Position numbers and translations under genes: made by a program
Shown: positions 1 through 6,680 of the stretch, one piece after another
Layout: every line of letters starts with the position of its first letter
Numbering within the stretch: position 1 is the first letter of the stretch
Notes under the pieces: generated by a model
Told to the model about the DNA's origin: nothing
Seen by the model: the letters and a program-made list of their open reading frames with translations, nothing else
The model's database searches: none
NCBI GenBank assembly: GCA_023416275.1
Contig: JAEZIB010000159.1
Location: forward strand, 1-6,986
Reading direction: 5' to 3'
Origin: Bacillota bacterium
GTDB taxonomy: Bacteria > Bacillota > Clostridia > Acetivibrionales > DSM-1351
Length of the DNA: 6,986 nucleotides

Positions 1-1
1 A

Positions 2-1636
2 GTACATACAGGAGCAAGCATATCTCCAAACACAGGAGTGGCACAGAACTTTACAAATCCTGTAGAATATACAGTAACAGCGGCAGATAGCTCAACACAG
101 AAGTATACTGTTACAGTAATAGTGGCAGCAAATGAATATACGCTAACCTACGCAGCAGGAACAGGCGGAACAATAACTGGAACAGCAACACAGACAGTAA
201 GTAGTGGAGCAAGCGGTTCAGCAGTAACAGCAACACCAAACAGTGGGTATCATTTTGTAGGATGGAGCGATGGAGTTACAACAGCAACAAGAACAGATAG
301 TAATGTAATAGGCAACATCACTGTAACTGCAAACTTTGCAAAGGACAATAACACTTCGTCACCGACTGTTTCAGTAGTTACCCCTAATCCAGTTGTAGAT
401 ATATTTATTAACAATGAAAAAATAAATTATGCAACCTCTGAAATCAAAGTTGAAGACGGCAAAAAGAAGACAACAATAAAACTAGATGATGAAAAGCTTA
501 CAATCAAGCTTAACAAAGAAAATGAGGGCTGTACTATTACAATTCCTGTAAATAACAATTCAGATATTGTAATAGGACAACTAAACGGTCAGACTGTAAA
601 GAACATGCAAAATAAAGATGCAACTCTTGAGATTAAAACTGAAAATGTTATTTATACCATTCCTGCAGAGGATATTAATATAGATAGTGTTTCAGAAAAG
701 ATTGGCAGTCAGGTTCAGTTAAAAGATATCAAAGTAAACATTATTGTATCAAATTCATCAACAGAAACAATAACGAAGGTTGAAAACAGTGCTAGAAGAA
801 ACAACATGCAGTTGGTAGGAAATCCTGTAGACTTTGAAATAACTTGTACAAATGGCAGCAAAACTGTTGGTGTATCTAAATTTAACAATTACGTAGAAAG
901 AACAGTGATTCTACCAGATGACAAAAAAATAACTACAGGTGTAGTAGTTAACGAAGACGGTACTCTCTCTCATGTTCCGACAGCGGTATATCAAGACAAG
1001 GTTGATGGAAAGTATCACGCAAAGATAAACAGTCTTACTAATAGTACATATGCAGTTATTTGGAATCCTGTAACGTTTAATGATGTAGAAAGTCACTGGT
1101 CAAAGGATTACGTAAATGATGTTGGTTCAAGACTGATTGATGATGGTGTGGGAGACAGAAATTTTGCTCCAAACAGAGCTATTACAAGAGCAGAATTTGC
1201 TTCAATGATAGTAAAAGCACTTGGACTAAAAGGAACAAATTTCCTAGAAAAATTTGGTGATGTTAAAAAAGGAGATGCTTATCATTACTATATTTATACC
1301 GCATATGAGTATGGCATACTTGCTGGTTATTCAAACGGAAATTTTGGACCACAAGACTTAATTACAAGAGAGCAAGCAATGACAATGCTTGCGAAAGCCA
1401 TGGAGATAGCAGGTATGAATGTAATGGTATCTGATACTGATATTGGTAATCAACTTAAGCTGTTTAAGGATTCTGACAATATTTCAGTATACGCAAGGCA
1501 GACAGCTACAATCTGTGTAAAGAATGGTATTTTTGCAGGAGATAATAATGGAAGACTTACTCCAAAAGACAGCTTTACAAGAGCAGAAAGTGCAACTGTT
1601 ATTATAAAGCTTTTAAAGAAGGCTGAATTAATCTAA
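2..1636 (+). CDS. S-layer-anchored surface protein with InlB-type repeat and three SLH domains (5' partial)
   Basis: The frame is open to the left edge, so the true start and any signal peptide lie outside the window; at least 544 residues are present. Modules in order: an Ig-like/DUF5018-type strand pattern (nt 2-133, with YTVTAADSSTQKYTVTV); a divergent InlB B-repeat (about nt 134-340, with GYHFVGWSDG); a short Ser/Thr/Pro linker; a beta-rich region (about nt 390-1068) of a kind often found before SLH domains, ending in KINSLTNSTYAVIWNP; then three SLH domains (about nt 1075-1230, 1250-1420 and 1460-1620) carrying the motifs ITRAEFA, ITREQAM and FTRAESA. SLH triplets bind pyruvylated secondary cell-wall polysaccharide, so the protein should be exported and held non-covalently at the surface. 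The repeat modules suggest adhesion or a spacer role. No catalytic domain is visible in this part; the missing N-terminus may hold one. The stop is TAA at 1634-1636. SLH assignment is firm; the specific function is unknown. Confidence 0.93.
   Translation, partial: VHTGASISPNTGVAQNFTNPVEYTVTAADSSTQKYTVTVIVAANEYTLTYAAGTGGTITGTATQTVSSGASGSAVTATPNSGYHFVGWSDGVTTATRTDSNVIGNITVTANFAKDNNTSSPTVSVVTPNPVVDIFINNEKINYATSEIKVEDGKKKTTIKLDDEKLTIKLNKENEGCTITIPVNNNSDIVIGQLNGQTVKNMQNKDATLEIKTENVIYTIPAEDINIDSVSEKIGSQVQLKDIKVNIIVSNSSTETITKVENSARRNNMQLVGNPVDFEITCTNGSKTVGVSKFNNYVERTVILPDDKKITTGVVVNEDGTLSHVPTAVYQDKVDGKYHAKINSLTNSTYAVIWNPVTFNDVESHWSKDYVNDVGSRLIDDGVGDRNFAPNRAITRAEFASMIVKALGLKGTNFLEKFGDVKKGDAYHYYIYTAYEYGILAGYSNGNFGPQDLITREQAMTMLAKAMEIAGMNVMVSDTDIGNQLKLFKDSDNISVYARQTATICVKNGIFAGDNNGRLTPKDSFTRAESATVIIKLLKKAELI
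134..340 (+). repeat. Divergent InlB B-type repeat module (protein domain)
   Basis: About 69 residues beginning EYTLTYAAGTGGTI and ending NITVTANFA, with the diagnostic core GYHFVGWSDG preceded by SGSAVTATPNSG. This matches the bacterial repeat family (Flg_new_2/InlB B-repeat), which forms small beta-rich units in surface proteins. Only one copy is visible here; more copies may lie upstream of the window. Confidence 0.75.
1075..1620 (+). other. Three tandem SLH cell-wall-anchoring domains
   Basis: Three units of roughly 50-55 residues. Unit 1 opens with FNDVESHW and carries ITRAEFASMIV. Unit 2 opens with FGDVKKGD and carries ITREQAMTML. Unit 3 opens with LFKDSDNIS and carries FTRAESATVII. 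Each holds the conserved (I/F)TR(A/E) core that contributes to polysaccharide binding in SLH trimers. The third unit ends about five residues before the stop codon, the usual C-terminal placement. Confidence 0.93.
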
Positions 1637-1787
1637 CATGTTGGTTGTTAGAGCTTTTAGAACAGTTAAGGATATGATTTAAAAAAAACAAAATTACAGT
1701 TAATTAAGGGCAATGCTTTGTTGGAAATAATCGCAAGCATACTACATTCTTAATTTTAATTACAAAGTGTAGTAATTGAAATAAAGA

Positions 1788-1827
1788 AGACTGAAGCAGA
1801 GGATACTACCGAGCTTCAGTCTTTTTT
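1788..1827 (+). terminator. Rho-independent terminator, possibly bidirectional
   Basis: A perfect 10-bp stem, AGACTGAAGC at 1788-1797 with GCTTCAGTCT at 1813-1822, has a 15-nt loop and runs into a T tract (1822-1827). It lies about 150 nt downstream of the surface-protein stop. Read on the opposite strand, the stem is followed by CTTCTTTATTT, a weaker T-rich tail, so it may also end the convergent gene that stops at 1896. Confidence 0.88.
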
Positions 1828-1895
1828 ATAGAAATGCAATAATCATTTATATTATTTTAATATGGAAAATATTTTAGATTGGTGAATATAGGTGT

Positions 1896-3089
1896 TTAAG
1901 CTTTTTCTTTTAATTCATCAAGTCTAAATTCCGCCATTTGAGCATAAGTCTTGTTACCACCTCTCTGCTTACGTGCTGACATCAGATATCTGAAGGCATC
2001 CTCAGACTTATTATTCAATAAACACAATTCAGCTAGTATAATGCAAAGCTGTTGTTCTGTTTCAGGTTTTAGCTCGGTATCACACTTAAGATACGCCTCC
2101 TGATAATAGTTTAGTGCAGATGTAGCGGCTGTTTTTTCCATTTCCTCATCACCACAATCTCTATACAACCACATTATGTTCATCCATATTTTGCCTAATT
2201 TAATATTTGGTGATTTATCTACTTCAGCACAATACAATGATAAATAATATTTAGTAAAGAGCTGATTTACTTCTATATCTTTAGTTATTGTAAGCTTTTG
2301 ACCATTTAAAAGGGAAGTGAGCTTTGCAGTAACTAATTTAAACTTAGATGGGGAAAGATTGGGGAATTCATTATAAAAATTAGAGTAATAACATTCGGAG
2401 CATGTCCAGATATTAAACCATAAAGGATCAAAGTTTTCGTATCTGCGGCGCAAGTCGTTATCCATTCCTGTAGATCTTAATTTTGATACCTTTTGACCAT
2501 ATGTCAGAAATTTTTTGCCACAAATAGGACATGGTACTGTTTTTTCAAATATATATTCAGAACTGTCAAATGCAGGGGCTAGGCTATATGTTTTATGTCC
2601 TTCAGGGAAAAATGCCTTTACTACGATGGGTTTAGCAGGTTGTTCAGCAGATTGAGCTTGTAATGAAGAGGATTCAACACTCTTTAAGCTGGATGTATCT
2701 GAATTATTAATTGCCATCTTAGATAAAGCAGTATTTACAATTCTAAGACGTGAAGCTAAAGCCTTCATCATTTTGAATGCCATTTCAGGCTGACGGCTGA
2801 TAAAAATCTCAAAATGATTTCTATCAATTTCCAAAACGCTCAAGGGTTCTAAAGCTATAACAGTTGCACTCCTTGGAAGTTCATCTAATAAGCTCATTTC
2901 ACCAAAAACTTCTCCAACACCTAATTCAGTGAGCTTAACAGCATCGTCAGTAAATGTATTTAAATACACACCTACTTTTCCTGATAAAATAAAATACATC
3001 TCATGTGTATTTTCCCCCTCTAGGGTAACAACGGCATCAGTGTTGTATCTTTTTATAGTTCCACAAGACCTAAGTAGTTCGAGATCCAT
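1896..3089 (-). CDS. Cyclic nucleotide-binding domain fused to DUF2225 (zinc ribbon, TPR-like C-terminus)
   Basis: Numbering here takes the upstream in-frame ATG (3090-3092) as residue 1. The N-terminal ~120 residues are a CRP/PKA-type cyclic nucleotide-binding fold, with phosphate-binding cassette FGEMSLLDELPRSATV at 63-78, including the Glu and Arg that normally contact the cyclic nucleotide. A long helix follows (about 101-125), then a Ser/Gln-rich linker (about 128-152). Residues ~180-300 match DUF2225, with two cysteine pairs (CPIC 188-191, CSEC 231-234) likely to bind zinc. The rest is helical and TPR-like. There is no helix-turn-helix, so this is not a CRP/FNR transcription factor; nucleotide binding probably modulates the DUF2225 part. 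No signal peptide or membrane segment is seen, so it is probably cytoplasmic. Two ATGs are adjacent; the second (3087-3089) lies 7 nt from GGAGG and is preferred over the first, at 4 nt. Domain calls are strong; ligand and role are unknown. Confidence 0.92.
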   Translation of the reverse strand: MDLELLRSCGTIKRYNTDAVVTLEGENTHEMYFILSGKVGVYLNTFTDDAVKLTELGVGEVFGEMSLLDELPRSATVIALEPLSVLEIDRNHFEIFISRQPEMAFKMMKALASRLRIVNTALSKMAINNSDTSSLKSVESSSLQAQSAEQPAKPIVVKAFFPEGHKTYSLAPAFDSSEYIFEKTVPCPICGKKFLTYGQKVSKLRSTGMDNDLRRRYENFDPLWFNIWTCSECYYSNFYNEFPNLSPSKFKLVTAKLTSLLNGQKLTITKDIEVNQLFTKYYLSLYCAEVDKSPNIKLGKIWMNIMWLYRDCGDEEMEKTAATSALNYYQEAYLKCDTELKPETEQQLCIILAELCLLNNKSEDAFRYLMSARKQRGGNKTYAQMAEFRLDELKEKA

Positions 3090-3095
3090 CATATG

Positions 3096-3101
3096 TCCTC
3101 C
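3096..3101 (-). promoter_or_regulatory. Ribosome binding site GGAGGA deciding between two adjacent ATGs
   Basis: On the minus strand GGAGGA is followed by CAT-ATG-ATG. Counted from GGAGG, the first ATG is 4 nt away and the second 7 nt. The second spacing is in the normal range, so the protein probably begins MDLELL rather than MMDLELL. Confidence 0.7.
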
Positions 3102-3150
3102 ATTAGCACTATAATTATATTTTAAGTTTTTAATTATTAAACATAATAAT

Positions 3151-3181
3151 ATTATAACAAAAAAACATAATAAAAAGTTAA
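3151..3181 (-). promoter_or_regulatory. Possible sigma-A promoter for the cNMP-binding/DUF2225 gene
   Basis: The minus strand has a perfect TATAAT (3156 down to 3151), with TTAACT (3181 down to 3176, four of six matches to TTGACA) upstream across a 19-nt spacer, which is longer than ideal. It lies about 60 nt upstream of the start codon and after the terminator of the helicase gene. In sequence this AT-rich, chance matches are common, so only the -10 element is reasonably convincing. Confidence 0.35.
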
Positions 3182-3187
3182 AACAGT

Positions 3188-3229
3188 AAAAAAAAAAGCC
3201 ACAAATAATTAAATTAAATGTGGCTTTTT
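3188..3229 (-). terminator. Rho-independent terminator of the DeaD-type helicase gene
   Basis: On the minus strand AAAAAGCCACA (3229-3219) pairs perfectly with TGTGGCTTTTT (3203-3193) around a 15-nt AT-only loop, and the T run continues to about 3188. The stem begins only about ten bases past the helicase stop codon. This separates the helicase from the downstream minus-strand gene, so the two are probably not one operon. Confidence 0.92.
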
Positions 3230-3239
3230 GTAAAAAAAT

Positions 3240-4967
3240 CTAGTTATCTTTTTTAAAGTGCTTGTTGTTGGAAAAACTTTGTTTTCTTTTTGAGCTAAAG
3301 CTGTTTCGGTTTGGCGTATGTGGGTTTAAGCTCTTTTTTCGGGCATTTGATTTTTCGATATTTATTCTTTTGCCTTTAATTATATAATTTTTCATGGATT
3401 TCAGAACTTCTGGTGCGAATTCCTTCGGAACTTCCACAAATGAATATCTATCATGAATATCTATAGAGCCTACCAGTTTTCCAGGAAGACCCGATGAAGC
3501 AACAAGACTTTCTATTATGTGTTTCGGCTGAATTTTATTCTCACTACCGATATTAATAAAAAATCTTACCATATCGCCATCAGAAGTAAATTCTGTGGCA
3601 TCATCTATCTCGCTGACTGTATTGGTTTGAGTGCAAGTTTGTTCTATATAAAGCCCTAATAACGCTGCAGCAATATCTAGCGAAGTAACAAAGCTTTGCT
3701 CTGTGTCTTCAGATTCCGACGAGTCTGCATTTATGTCTTCAACAAATTTTTCAATTTGACCAACATATTTTGTAATTTGTTCCTTTGCTATGTTATCCTT
3801 TAGTGATTTAAGGATATTAGCCATTTTCTTTTCTTCTACATCGTTTATGCTAGGTGGTTTAATAAATTTAATAGTAGACTTAGTGTATCTCTGAATGTCC
3901 TTAAGCTTATATATTTCCCTTCCCGATATGAATGTGAAGGCTTTTCCGGTTCTACCAGCTCTTCCTGTTCTTCCTATTCTATGAACATAATACTCATCAT
4001 CGCTAGGTAAATCGTAGTTAAATACAGCTTCAACATCATCAACATCAATACCTCTGGCAGCAACGTCAGTAGCTATAAGTATATCAATATTACCTTTTCT
4101 GAACATACTCATTACTTTATCTCTTTGCTCTTGTCTCATATCTCCGTGCAAAGCTTCAGCTGAAAAGCCTCTGGATTGTAGACTTGCTTTGAGTTCATCA
4201 ACTTTTCTTTTAGTATTACAGAATACCAATGATAATTTTATGTCATTAGTGTCAAGTAATCTTGATAAAACCTCAAGCTTTGCGGTTTCCTTTACCTCAA
4301 GATAATATTGCTCAATTAGAGGTACAGTAAGCTGCTTGTGGGCTATTTTGATATGAAGAGGATTCTGCTGATATTTTTTTGTAATATCAAGAATTTCTTT
4401 GGACATAGTTGCAGAAAACAGTATTGTCTGTCTTTCGCTAGGAACTTTTTCCAAAATAGTATCTATATCTTCTCTGAAGCCCATATTTAGCATTTCATCG
4501 GCTTCATCTAAAACTACCATTTTCAAGTGCTCCAGCTTTAATGTTTTACGTCTCATATGATCCATTACTCGTCCAGGAGTTCCAATTATAATCTGTGGAC
4601 GCTTCTTTAGAGCCATGATTTGTCTATCAATTGGTTGTCCGCCATATACAGGCAGAATTCTAATACCGTCTTTGTATTTTAATAAGTTCTTAAGCTCCTC
4701 AGAAGATTGAATTGCCAGCTCTCTTGTAGGGCAAAGCACTAATACTTGAATAAAATCCGACTCAGGGTTAATCATTTCAACAGCAGGTATTCCAAAGGCA
4801 CAAGTTTTTCCAGTTCCAGTCTGAGCTTGCCCTATTAAATCCTTACCATCTAGAATGTGGGTAATTGATTGAGATTGAATTGGCGTTGCTTCTTCAAAGC
4901 CCATATCTGTTATTGCTTTTTGCAGTTCATTTGAAAGGTTGAGATCCTTAAAACTTAAATTTTCCAT
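3240..4967 (-). CDS. deaD: DEAD-box ATP-dependent RNA helicase, DeaD/CsdA type
   Basis: 575 residues from the chosen ATG (4965-4967). The RecA-like core is complete: Q motif region 5-36, Walker A AQTGTGKT 48-55, PTRELA 80-85, GGQ 109-111, TPGR 130-133, DEAD 154-157, SAT 186-188, motif V ATDVAARGID 299-308, motif VI HRIGRTGRAG 329-338. The region about 379-440 contains SLDIAAALLGLY, resembling the dimerisation region of E. coli DeaD. Residues 466-538 form a DbpA-type RNA-binding domain (VRFFINIGSENKI through KRINIEKS), followed by a basic Ser/Asn/Lys tail. Family members unwind short RNA duplexes with ATP and act in ribosome assembly, mRNA turnover and cold adaptation. The reading frame extends upstream to a GTG at 5000, but that codon has no Shine-Dalgarno and sits near the predicted transcription start, whereas the chosen ATG has AAAGGA six bases upstream. 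In Firmicutes this type may be named cshA. Confidence 0.95.
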   Translation of the reverse strand: MENLSFKDLNLSNELQKAITDMGFEEATPIQSQSITHILDGKDLIGQAQTGTGKTCAFGIPAVEMINPESDFIQVLVLCPTRELAIQSSEELKNLLKYKDGIRILPVYGGQPIDRQIMALKKRPQIIIGTPGRVMDHMRRKTLKLEHLKMVVLDEADEMLNMGFREDIDTILEKVPSERQTILFSATMSKEILDITKKYQQNPLHIKIAHKQLTVPLIEQYYLEVKETAKLEVLSRLLDTNDIKLSLVFCNTKRKVDELKASLQSRGFSAEALHGDMRQEQRDKVMSMFRKGNIDILIATDVAARGIDVDDVEAVFNYDLPSDDEYYVHRIGRTGRAGRTGKAFTFISGREIYKLKDIQRYTKSTIKFIKPPSINDVEEKKMANILKSLKDNIAKEQITKYVGQIEKFVEDINADSSESEDTEQSFVTSLDIAAALLGLYIEQTCTQTNTVSEIDDATEFTSDGDMVRFFINIGSENKIQPKHIIESLVASSGLPGKLVGSIDIHDRYSFVEVPKEFAPEVLKSMKNYIIKGKRINIEKSNARKKSLNPHTPNRNSFSSKRKQSFSNNKHFKKDN

Positions 4968-4973
4968 TTTTAT

Positions 4974-4979
4974 TCCTTT
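4974..4979 (-). promoter_or_regulatory. Ribosome binding site fixing the DeaD-type helicase start
   Basis: AAAGGA on the minus strand lies 6 nt from the ATG at 4965-4967. The alternative upstream GTG at 4998-5000 is preceded only by AT-rich sequence with no purine-rich site. The choice also puts the Q motif near the N-terminus (ENLSFKDLNL), as is normal for the family. Confidence 0.8.
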
Positions 4980-5006
4980 GCTTTTTATAATTTTATACAC
5001 TATATA

Positions 5007-5035
5007 ATAATAAATATTATTAACGAGTTTTGCAA
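5007..5035 (-). promoter_or_regulatory. Probable promoter of the DeaD-type helicase gene
   Basis: The minus strand has TTGCAA (5035-5030, four of six to TTGACA), a 17-nt spacer, then TATTAT (5012-5007, five of six to TATAAT). The predicted start of transcription is near 5000, giving a leader of about 33 nt and excluding the GTG at 5000 as an effective start. Confidence 0.5.
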
Positions 5036-5074
5036 TCTTTATTTACAATTAACAGTAATAATTCTATATTTTTA

Positions 5075-5105
5075 GTGAAAATATACAATGTTTTTGTATT
5101 ATAAT
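5075..5105 (+). promoter_or_regulatory. Possible promoter of the RhlE-like helicase gene
   Basis: A perfect TATAAT sits at 5100-5105, with GTGAAA (5075-5080, four of six to TTGACA) upstream at a 19-nt spacing. If used, the mRNA leader would be about 110 nt. A closer alternative is TATGAT at 5156-5161 with TTTAGA 16 nt upstream. The AT-rich context makes either choice uncertain. Confidence 0.4.
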
Positions 5106-5155
5106 GTAATGATATATCTTTATTTTTTCAAATTTTAGAAATTATATAAAATTAG

Positions 5156-5175
5156 TATGATATGATATGTATGAT
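5156..5175 (+). repeat. Three TATGAT elements upstream of the RhlE-like helicase gene
   Basis: TATGAT occurs at 5156-5161, 5161-5166 (sharing one base) and 5170-5175, within 20 bases. Each matches five of six bases of a -10 box. It could be a cluster of alternative -10 elements, a protein-binding site, or simple low-complexity AT sequence. Confidence 0.5.
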
Positions 5176-5222
5176 ACAATACGAAATGATTAAACTATTT
5201 AAGAGTCAATAAGGAGAAATTA

Positions 5223-6599
5223 ATGCTATTTAATGAATTAAATTTATTAGAACCTATTCTAAAAGCCATAGAATACGAAAAATATGAAAATCCAACTACA
5301 ATACAGGAACAGGCAATACCACCAATTTTGGAAGGTAGAGATTTATTGGGCTGTGCACAAACAGGTACTGGTAAAACAGCTGCATTCGCTATGCCAATAT
5401 TACAAATACTATCATGTGAACCCGTAAATAAAAAGAAAGCCAGACCCATTAGAGCACTTATTCTTACCCCCACAAGAGAATTAGCTGTTCAAATAATGGA
5501 AAGCTTTGAGGCTTATGGCAGATTCTTGGATATAAAAAATTGTGTGGTTTTTGGTGGGGTTGCTCAAAAGCCACAAACAGATAAGCTACAAGCTGGTGTA
5601 GATGTATTAATTGCAACACCAGGAAGACTACTTGATCTCATAAATCAGAAATATATTGATTTACAGCATATTAAGTGTTTTGTTCTTGATGAAGCAGACA
5701 GGATGTTAGATATGGGTTTTGGACAGGATGTAAAGAAAATAATTAAACTGGTACCAAAAACAAGACAGACTCTTTTATTTTCTGCAACTATGCCAAGTGA
5801 GATAGAAAAGCTTGCTAATAATTTGCTATCAGATCCTATGAAAGTGTCAGTTACTCCAGTGTCGTCCACTGTAGATACTATTGACCAATCTGTTTGTTTT
5901 GTTAGTAAAAAAGATAAACGAAATCTTCTAGTTAGCCTTTTGATGGACAAATCTATTGAATCGGCATTAGTTTTTACAAGGACAAAGCATGGTGCTGATA
6001 GAGTGGCAAAGACACTTGTTGGTGCAGGAATCAAAGCGCAGGCAATACATGGAGACAAATCACAGGGAGCACGTCAGTATGCATTGAGTTGCTTCAAGGA
6101 GAAGAAGATTAGAGTTATGGTAGCAACCGATATTGCTGCTAGAGGCATTGATATAGATAAGCTTTCTCATGTGTTTAATTTTGACTTGCCTGATTCACCG
6201 GAGACATATGTTCATAGAATTGGGCGTACTGGCAGAGCTGGTCTTAATGGTGTGTCAATATCCTTCTGTGATGAAGACGAAACTAAATATCTAAAGAATA
6301 TTGAAAAATTAATATGCAAAAAAATACCTGTTATTGAAAATCATAAATTCTCAATTGTGAATGTAGTTCCTACTAATAAAAAAATTGCTGATAAAAGTAC
6401 AAAACATAATGCTGCACCAAGTAAAATGATGCAAAATAAAAAGCCAAGGAATAAGAACATACAGGATAGTAAGTTGCAGAATAAGCAGCCACAGAGTAAG
6501 AAGCTACAGAATAAAGCAACTCAGAGTGATCAAATACAAAATAAAACACATCACAGGAAGTTAAAACAGAGTAAAACTATTCAAAGTAATACAAAATAG
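5223..6599 (+). CDS. rhlE: DEAD-box ATP-dependent RNA helicase, RhlE-like, with pentapeptide-repeat tail
   Basis: 458 residues; ATG at 5223 with AAGGAG (5211-5216) six bases upstream. All helicase motifs are intact: Q motif region 3-33 (F3, Q28), Walker A AQTGTGKT 45-52, PTRELA 83-88, GG 111-112, TPGR 132-135, DEAD 156-159, SAT 187-189, VFTRTK 250-255, ATDIAARGID 301-310, HRIGRTGRAG 331-340. HGDKSQGAR (276-284) is typical of the RhlE subfamily. There is no DbpA-type RNA-binding domain. Instead, after about residue 380, the protein becomes a basic, Gln/Asn/Lys-rich, probably disordered tail, made from residue 402 onward of five-residue units with consensus xxQ(N/S)K. Such tails usually strengthen non-specific RNA binding. 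Expected role: ATP-dependent remodelling of structured RNA, for example during ribosome assembly, in the cytoplasm. It is divergent from a DeaD-type helicase across a 255-bp region. The family is certain; the subfamily name is a motif-based judgement. Confidence 0.95.
   Translation: MLFNELNLLEPILKAIEYEKYENPTTIQEQAIPPILEGRDLLGCAQTGTGKTAAFAMPILQILSCEPVNKKKARPIRALILTPTRELAVQIMESFEAYGRFLDIKNCVVFGGVAQKPQTDKLQAGVDVLIATPGRLLDLINQKYIDLQHIKCFVLDEADRMLDMGFGQDVKKIIKLVPKTRQTLLFSATMPSEIEKLANNLLSDPMKVSVTPVSSTVDTIDQSVCFVSKKDKRNLLVSLLMDKSIESALVFTRTKHGADRVAKTLVGAGIKAQAIHGDKSQGARQYALSCFKEKKIRVMVATDIAARGIDIDKLSHVFNFDLPDSPETYVHRIGRTGRAGLNGVSISFCDEDETKYLKNIEKLICKKIPVIENHKFSIVNVVPTNKKIADKSTKHNAAPSKMMQNKKPRNKNIQDSKLQNKQPQSKKLQNKATQSDQIQNKTHHRKLKQSKTIQSNTK
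6426..6590 (+). repeat. In-frame 15-bp tandem repeat encoding eleven xxQ(N/S)K pentapeptides
   Basis: Reading in frame from 6426, the protein divides into eleven five-residue units: MMQNK, KPRNK, NIQDS, KLQNK, QPQSK, KLQNK, ATQSD, QIQNK, THHRK, LKQSK, TIQSN, followed by TK and the stop. Eight of eleven have Gln at position 3, excluding only KPRNK, THHRK and, if counted strictly on the Q(N/S) pair, NIQDS. The DNA consensus is two variable codons then CAG/CAA, AAT/AGT, AAG/AAA. The degeneracy points to an old expansion. Confidence 0.85.
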
Positions 6600-6621
6600 A
6601 AAGCTGTTCAAAGATAGTATA

Positions 6622-6647
6622 CTCAACTTTCTTAGCCAAAAGTTGAG
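6622..6647 (+). other. Hairpin downstream of the RhlE-like helicase gene
   Basis: CTCAACTTT (6622-6630) pairs perfectly with AAAGTTGAG (6639-6647) around an 8-nt loop. An outer GTTCA (6606-6610) and TGAAC (6649-6653) could extend the structure across unpaired bases. No T tract follows, so it is not a standard intrinsic terminator; it may instead protect the mRNA 3' end. No better terminator is visible before the next gene. Confidence 0.5.
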
Positions 6648-6680
6648 CTGAACATTAAGAAATTCCATTTTGAACCTCAT

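Noticed and set aside
38..40. GTG at 38 preceded by AGGA as a possible start of the surface-protein gene
   Set aside because: The AGGA abuts the GTG with no spacing, the frame stays open to the window edge, and the upstream residues continue the same Ig-like module (GASISPNTG), so this is an internal codon.
911..1096. 61-codon minus-strand frame within the surface-protein gene
   Set aside because: It lies wholly antisense to well-supported coding sequence including the start of SLH domain 1, and shows no recognisable domain or clear ribosome site.
1632..1652. Seven-base inverted repeat TCTAACA/TGTTAGA over the surface-protein stop codon
   Set aside because: The stem is AT-rich and weak with no T tract; the strong terminator at 1788-1827 is a better explanation for transcript ending.
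1639..1683. 14-codon frame starting ATG just after the surface-protein stop
   Set aside because: It is very short, has no Shine-Dalgarno, and resembles no known leader peptide.
2929..3114. 61-codon plus-strand frame opposite the cyclic nucleotide-binding domain
   Set aside because: It is antisense to a conserved domain, and its sequence shows no recognisable features.
5195..5473. 92-codon minus-strand frame over the start of the RhlE-like helicase
   Set aside because: It runs opposite the Q motif and Walker A coding region; a shadow of the real gene.
5645..6058. 137-codon minus-strand frame within the RhlE-like helicase
   Set aside because: It is antisense to the DEAD, SAT and motif IV coding segments, with no domain signal of its own.
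6426..6590. The 15-bp periodic region as a CRISPR-like or intergenic repeat array
   Set aside because: It is in frame within an intact gene, has no spacer/repeat structure, and its period is a whole number of codons.
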